The position numbers were made by a program, and so were the translations under genes. Shown here piece after piece: positions 31,201 to 33,302 of a DNA stretch of 33,302 nucleotides (positions are counted from its first letter, which is position 1; every line of letters starts with the position of its first letter). Source of the DNA: Cymbomonas tetramitiformis. Taxonomy: Eukaryota > Chlorophyta > Pyramimonadophyceae > Pyramimonadales > Pyramimonadaceae. The notes under the pieces were generated by a model. That model did no database searches, had not been told where the DNA came from, and saw only the letters and a list, made by a program, of their open reading frames with translations. The stretch is from contig LGRX02009902.1 of NCBI GenBank assembly GCA_001247695.2, forward strand, positions 1 to 33,302, written 5' to 3'.

Positions 31201-31761
31201 GCCTCTCTTAGCGACGCCATATCGAACGTGAGGTTTTTATATGAGAGCGGCTGCCGCCACACCCTGCGCGCCACCTCCGCAGCACTCCCCGATCTGTCCG
31301 CTCCTCTCGTGACCCTGCCACTTCTGCCTCCGCCGCGGCCATTGCTGCCGCCTGCACGCGGGCTCTGCCGGGACGCTCCGCGCGCCAGCCCCCCCCACCT
31401 TCCCCGCGGAGAGTTTGCATTGCCGTGGCTGCCGCGGTGGGTGCTGACCGTGCTCAGGGGGGCTGCTTCTTTCTTCTCGACCACGAGACCCGCTGCATTT
31501 AGCACTGCCGCGTAATCGCCAACAGGGCTCACTTGATTCCCGAGGTATTCCCGCGGGATACAGAGCCCTCGCCCCGCCGGGTGCAGCGCCTCCGCCGACT
31601 GGTTGGCCAACCATCGTAGGGGATCACCCAGCATCGGGTGCATGGGCGCATACGCGTGCCTCTGCAGCACCTCCCGGAAGAAAGCCACATGCGCGGCGTG
31701 CATCTCCTCTGCGGCCCCAGCATCCTGCCCGCCTTCCCCCTCCCCCTCCCTGCTCCCACCC
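21891..31761 (-). CDS. SNF2-family helicase with RING finger, plant F-box/CW SNF2 type (3' part)
   Basis: Six exons give a reading that follows plant At3g54460-type SNF2 ATPases collinearly: motif Ia (ATLVVVPATLLGHW), motif Ic (FDLVLATFSQLS), DEGH box with LGSSV, motif III (RWVMTGTPTPN), the HAQSYNEL..VRRN block, a C3HC4 RING, motif IV (KVIIFSQFW), motif V (GLDLSFVQHVFLMEP) and motif VI (SRAHRMGA). Such proteins are nuclear DNA translocases with a possible ubiquitin-ligase role; function here is inferred. All five introns are phase 0 and sizes are about 1500, 361, 313, 778 and 4167 bp. Exon lengths between introns are multiples of three. The N-terminal part with Walker A, CW and F-box regions is not found up to 33302, so the gene is 5' incomplete here or truncated. 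The joins are predicted from family alignment and splice sites, not from transcripts. Confidence 0.88.
23427..23640 (+). pseudogene. Possible gag-like remnant of the DIRS-like element
   Basis: A Ser/Thr/Pro/Gln-rich open frame, with a one-base shift to a WQQRMQFQQQQ reading, precedes the RT region in the same direction. Position and composition suit a gag-type protein, but there is no diagnostic motif. Confidence 0.25.
24060..24640 (+). pseudogene. DIRS-like reverse transcriptase C-terminus and RNase H, broken
   Basis: In one frame, ALTGRCQSMHLVVP, ARFYLRELYFVL and KREWG correspond to the RT tail of DIRS-like elements. In a second frame, EPKIWGCPTQAKIQPDTW, LQPARGFW-type sequence and HTAHLELEA correspond to its RNase H. 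A third reading resumes at VVHLYSNN, where the usual LYxDNQ motif has Asp changed to Asn and Gln changed to a TAG stop, and ends with DLHDIELRVRASRS. The catalytic Asp in QPDTW and Glu in HLELEA remain. With at least one frameshift and stops it cannot be active. It lies antisense in the helicase intron. The upstream RT catalytic part is not visible. Confidence 0.8.
24569..24660. repeat. 23-bp inverted repeat inside the RNase H remnant
   Basis: Arms 24569-24591 and 24638-24660 (CAACGAAT.CGCCGCCCTTAGGA and complement) match with one mismatch, around a 46-bp loop that still encodes the element's DLHDIEL block. Confidence 0.8.
24681..25226 (+). pseudogene. Tudor-like domain open frame within the element
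   Basis: A 181-codon frame holds a block at about residues 73-121 (IEVYWEDDDAYYPGAV, then NFVLYDDEDEEMLNL and FRLL) that looks like a Tudor-type fold: alternating aromatic and acidic residues with the usual Y-P-G and Y-D-D positions. Such domains bind methylated peptides in chromatin proteins. Sequence after NVSNVTG resembles the 45-bp repeats downstream of the foldback, so one frame was probably interrupted by it. Membership in the DIRS-like element is inferred from position and orientation between RNase H and the recombinase-like segment. Confidence 0.5.
25150..25311. repeat. Short inverted repeats beside the foldback
   Basis: TTTCTGTAGCAAATATT and AATATTTGCTACAGAAA form a 17-bp perfect inverted repeat at about 25216-25269. 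TTGATTGT/ACAATCAA is a smaller one upstream. The motifs resemble the ends of the adjacent foldback. Confidence 0.7.
25312..25715. mobile_element. 404-bp foldback/MITE-like element
   Basis: The ends are exact inverted copies (GGTGCAAAAGTTGATTGTACC). The arms continue through CATAGCTGGCGCTGGCGGTG to a GC-rich centre whose own CGTCTCAG/CTGAGACG pairing closes the hairpin. The left arm has an extra GCGGTGCGCGG duplication. No clear target-site duplication is seen. No coding capacity. Confidence 0.85.
25811..25995 (+). repeat. 45-bp tandem repeat, four copies plus partial
   Basis: The unit encodes NVTGVNMAEQTTNIS in frame. The fourth copy has a one-base insertion (ACCAATCAATATT). A diverged copy lies before the foldback at about 25075. 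Confidence 0.85.
25998..26353 (+). pseudogene. Tyrosine recombinase N-terminal (core-binding) remnant
   Basis: LGDSVHTKLAVQVQQSAL, KTMQHFVRFCGSAHG and REAAILLYMASL, then after a frameshift SLQPHLSAINCYKNL and GPAKGRAVT, resemble the SAM-like core-binding domain of eukaryotic transposon tyrosine recombinases. It ends at a TGA at 26351 before any catalytic Arg/His/Tyr domain, so it is truncated. With the RNase H remnant upstream it supports a DIRS-like element. Confidence 0.6.
26454..27029 (-). CDS. Helicase exon 5: motifs IV and V
   Basis: EVDSAERL then SPKWSVPIELIEWQPSF and WQPDWAMTESSKCAYL match the plant family, followed by KVIIFSQFW (motif IV), VLLMDSAGSVGLDLSFVQ and HVFLMEPIADRSLEEQ (motif V). 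Length 576 bp, phase 0. Donor CAG/GTCGCC. The exon stops four residues before the SRAHRMGA core of motif VI. Confidence 0.9.
27042..27692 (-). repeat. 43-bp intronic minisatellite, about 16 copies
   Basis: On the - strand each unit reads GTAGCTGAGTGGGGATCTTG, CGCTTAG, CCGAGGCACTTGACAG. So every unit carries a donor-like CAG/GTAGCTGAG and an acceptor-like GCGCTTAG. Units differ by many 1-3 base indels, which may be real or may be sequencing errors in a repeat. Confidence 0.85.
27694..27786 (-). repeat. 33-bp tandem repeat, three copies
   Basis: Three near-identical copies of a 33-bp unit (core CATCCCGGTGTCCCCACGTTGG on the - strand) lie between the RING exon and the 43-bp array. They are open in the exon frame (CIPVSPRWVCQ), so they would lengthen the protein if the donor at 27807 were skipped. 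Confidence 0.8.
27808..28089 (-). CDS. Helicase exon 4: RING finger
   Basis: VNEADLQETLELL leads to a C3HC4 RING with ligands in ECTRC, PCAH, LCLDC and RCISC, ending RPYAMQ. The plant family ends this block in the same Tyr-x-Met-Gln manner. Donor CAG/GTGGAC. An alternative donor (ACAG/GTAGCT) at about 27691 would add three 11-residue repeats, but its phase fits only another acceptor. Confidence 0.88.
28090..28402 (-). other. Predicted GC-AG intron, 313 bp
   Basis: Donor GCGCGA, acceptor CTCCTTAG. The frame upstream stays open through much of this interval, but its translation matches nothing, whereas splicing joins two blocks that are adjacent in the family. Confidence 0.6.
28403..28645 (-). 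CDS. Helicase exon 3: THAQSYNEL block
   Basis: Starts ADLGRVLPKRHVATVRL and includes HAQSYNEL, VRRNLVLADW and NLRLSCCIAGNCHLQ, matching the plant family's region between the two helicase lobes. Length 243 bp. The 3' end uses CAG/GCGCGA, a GC donor, because the downstream family block resumes only at 28089 and no GT lies nearby. Confidence 0.85.
28646..29006 (-). other. 361-bp helicase intron
   Basis: Donor GTGAGC, acceptor CTACATTTCCAG. No repeat or gene is recognised inside. Confidence 0.75.
29007..29336 (-). CDS. Helicase exon 2: DEGH box and motif III
   Basis: Begins VHWLRVVLDEGHLLGSS after acceptor TTTTCCCAG and runs through ALTAQSRWVMTGTPTPN to LRRVMIRASK. Donor AAG/GTGAGC. Length 330 bp, phase 0 at both ends. 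The DEGH box and TGTPTPN agree with the plant family. Confidence 0.9.
29395..29600 (+). repeat. 33-bp minisatellite, left degenerate part
   Basis: Diverged units with GTGCCATCGGATCA and ACCGAGCGGTCCATCAGATC cores, continuing the array found right of the palindrome. This suggests that the palindrome interrupted one array. Confidence 0.7.
29623..30286. mobile_element. Large inverted repeat: 296-bp arms, 72-bp loop
   Basis: Arms 29623-29918 and 29991-30286 are near-perfect reverse complements of equal length. Each arm carries the same open frame of about 95 codons (start MHMQNYTPNKPYRLL, later DFTEDFGW.NKW and GDDGTTEHEYYTPP), read outward from the loop. The few differences include amino-acid changes (R/W, P/L, M/V, A/P). 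I do not recognise the protein. It could be a foldback transposon or an inverted gene duplication; I see no clear target-site duplication. Confidence 0.85.
30290..30730 (+). repeat. 33-bp minisatellite, right part
   Basis: Tandem 33-bp units with the core GCGGTGCCATCAGATCATGAT, some shortened or altered. The period is 11 codons, so long open frames exist by default; no coding function is supported. Degenerate copies in the same direction lie at 29395-29600, on the other side of the palindrome. Confidence 0.85.
30837..31761 (-). CDS. Helicase exon 1 of window: linker and motifs Ia-Ic
   Basis: It contains FFREVLQRH, an Arg/Gly/Ser-rich insertion absent from the Arabidopsis protein, SYKNLTFDMASLREAL, motif Ia and motif Ic, ending NSLLQ. 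The donor is CAG/GTGTGC at 30836. The 5' limit is uncertain: a TAG precedes the open frame and the best acceptor is GTGTAG at about 31762. The poorly matching insertion might hide a small in-frame intron. Confidence 0.8.
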
Positions 31762-32459
31762 TACACTTCATACACTACGCTTCTTACAGCCGAAATGCAT
31801 CTCCCATCAGAAACTTGCCGTGCCAACCTGTGTGGGAGCTCTGTTCTGACATGCCATGAGGCGCTACCGCAGTGTATCTGTACAACGGTGTGATATATAT
31901 ATATATATGGATGGCATAGAGTGCGGATGCAACCATAAGAGGCACCACATACATCGAATGGCTATTGTAGCTCCATTGCCATCAGCTCCGGATGGATGGG
32001 GCGAGGGATGGGGCGAGGGGTGGTGCGAGGGATGGGGGCGAGGGGGTACAGCGGCGGCGGCAGTGGTGGTGGATGGGGGCGTTAGATGTGTTGTCGCTTT
32101 TTATTGCGGTTGTGTCGTCAACAGTGGCGGGAGCTGTGGTGACGGGGGGTACCTGACGGGGTGGTAGCGATGGTGGGGGCTCAGTGGTGGAATGAGGTGG
32201 TGGGGAGAGGTGGCGGCATGACTTAGTTGGCCGCTGGGTGGGTGGGGATTCGGCAGGGCAGAGGGAGGGGGTGTGGTGAGGGATGCAGTCGGTAGCGGGG
32301 TCGGCGGCGGGGGTGCTCGGCGCAGGAAGTGGATTGCCGTGTCCTGTGGGTTGCAGTATTGCAGTGGCGGTTTGCATGGGGTCAACGGGGGTTGTATGCT
32401 TGCTTGGGGCTGAGAGGCTTGCGTCAGATGCATTCTGCTGGATGGAGGTGGCGGCATCA
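31762..32459. other. G-rich region upstream of the visible helicase exons
   Basis: The + strand is strongly G-rich, with GATGGGGCGAGG-type near repeats at 31990-32045 and an AT repeat at 31893-31907. Open frames on the - strand are Pro/Ser/Thr-rich low complexity. No CW, Walker A or F-box motif was found. Confidence 0.5.
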
Positions 32460-33302
32460 TCAGGTTGGTCGTTCCAGGATCTCATCAAGTTCCTGCTGCT
32501 GCCGGGCCTGCTAAGCTGGGGCTTCAGTTGCTCTGAATGATTCAAGCAGGTTCTGTGGCTCGGGGTTGGCACTACTTGCTGTCTGATCATCGTGGAGGTC
32601 ATCAAGGATCTCATCAAGTTCCTGCTGCTGCTGGGCCTGTTCAGCCGGGGCTTCAGTCGCTCTGAATGATTCAAGCAGGTTCTGTGGCTCGGGGTTGGCA
32701 CTACTTGCTGTCTGATCATCGTGGAGGTCATGAAGGATCTCATCAAGTTCCTGCTGCTGCCGGGACTGCTCAGCCGGGGCTTCAGTTGCTCTGAATGATT
32801 CAAGCAGGTTCTGTGGCTCGGGGGTGGCACTACTTGCTGTTATCTGATCATCGTAAGGTCATGAAGAATCTCATCAAGTTCCACTGCTGCTGCAGGGCCT
32901 GCTCCGCTGGGGCTTCAGTTGCTCTGAATGATTCAAGCAGGCTCTGTGGCTCGGGGTTGGCACTACTTGCTGTCTGATCATCGTGGAGGTCATCAAGGAT
33001 CTCATCAAGTTCCTGCTGCTGCCGGGCCTGCTCAGCTGGGGCTTCAGTTGCTCTGAATGATTCAAGCAGGTTCTGTGGCTCGGGGTTGGCACTACTTGCT
33101 GTCTGATCATCGTGGAGGTCATCAGGGGGATCTCATCAAGTTCCTGCTGCTGCCGGGCCTGCTCAGCTGGGGCTTCAGTTGCTCTGAATGATTCAAGCAG
33201 GTTCTGCGGCTCGGGGTTGGCACTACTTGCTGTCTGATCATCGTGGAGGTCATCAAGGATCTCATCAAGTTCCTGCTGTTGCTGGGCCCGCTCAGCCGGG
33301 GC
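32460..33302 (-). repeat. 129-bp tandem array, possible repeat-protein 3' end
   Basis: About six and a half units of 129 bp. On the - strand one frame reads a 43-residue unit containing LDDLHDDQ, NPEPQNLLESFRATEAPAEQ and QQQELDEI, ending LERPT and a stop at 32460-32462. Several unit-to-unit differences fall at third positions in this frame (CCA/CCG, GCT/GCG, GAG/GAA, GCA/GCG), which suggests coding. Two units carry indels (+4 at about 32845-32890, +2 at about 33124) that break the frame; one sits in a G run and may be a sequence error. It could instead be an intronic array of the helicase gene. Confidence 0.55.

Noticed and set aside
31982..32830. 282-codon minus-strand frame over part of the 129-bp array and the Pro-rich region
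   Set aside because: It uses a different frame from the one with third-position variation and runs into Pro/Ser/Thr low complexity.

Overview
The window is eukaryotic nuclear DNA, probably from a green alga or another member of the plant lineage. I infer this from a spliced SNF2 helicase whose domain order and motifs match the plant F-box/CW/RING-type SNF2 proteins (Arabidopsis At3g54460 type), and from a nuclear LipB-type octanoyltransferase with a long N-terminal extension. The species cannot be named from sequence alone.

Region 1 (1-19990) has no convincing gene. It is a head-to-tail array of 32 related units, all in the same orientation. Each begins T-C followed by (AGC)n, usually preceded by A. 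Each ends in a short hairpin, 7-8 bases of linker, then CTAG, usually followed by T. These are the hallmarks of Helitron-like ends (5' TC, 3' hairpin plus CTRR, insertion between A and T). All units share about 200 bp at the 5' side and the 3' hairpin-CTAG, and differ in the body: type D (227 bp, no body), type B (about 300 bp), type A (about 450 bp, or about 340 bp with an internal deletion) and type L (about 3.6 kb). The hairpin sequence differs between types while pairing is kept. Spacers are built from TTACC-like pentamers and a roughly 50-bp motif. There are higher-order duplications: 1-4006 matches 13302-17291, 5905-6566 matches 8536-9185, and 9709-10538 matches 11992-12813.

Region 2 (19991-21890) holds one intact intronless gene on the + strand, a lipoyl(octanoyl) transferase (20575-21696), which converges with the next gene.

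Region 3 (21891 to about 31761, - strand) is the 3' part of the SNF2 helicase gene. I could place six exons. All five introns between them are phase 0 and every upstream exon ends in AG. The helicase N-terminus (Walker A, CW and F-box regions) is not visible and should lie beyond the window if the gene is complete. The introns are unusual: one contains a 296-bp-arm palindrome inside a 33-bp minisatellite; one is mostly 33-bp and 43-bp minisatellites; and one of 4.2 kb carries, antisense, a decayed DIRS-like tyrosine-recombinase retrotransposon with a Tudor-like segment and a 404-bp foldback element.

Region 4 (31762-33302) holds a G-rich stretch and a 129-bp tandem array. On the - strand the array reads as a 43-residue acidic/Gln-rich repeat, with two frame breaks and a stop at 32460.
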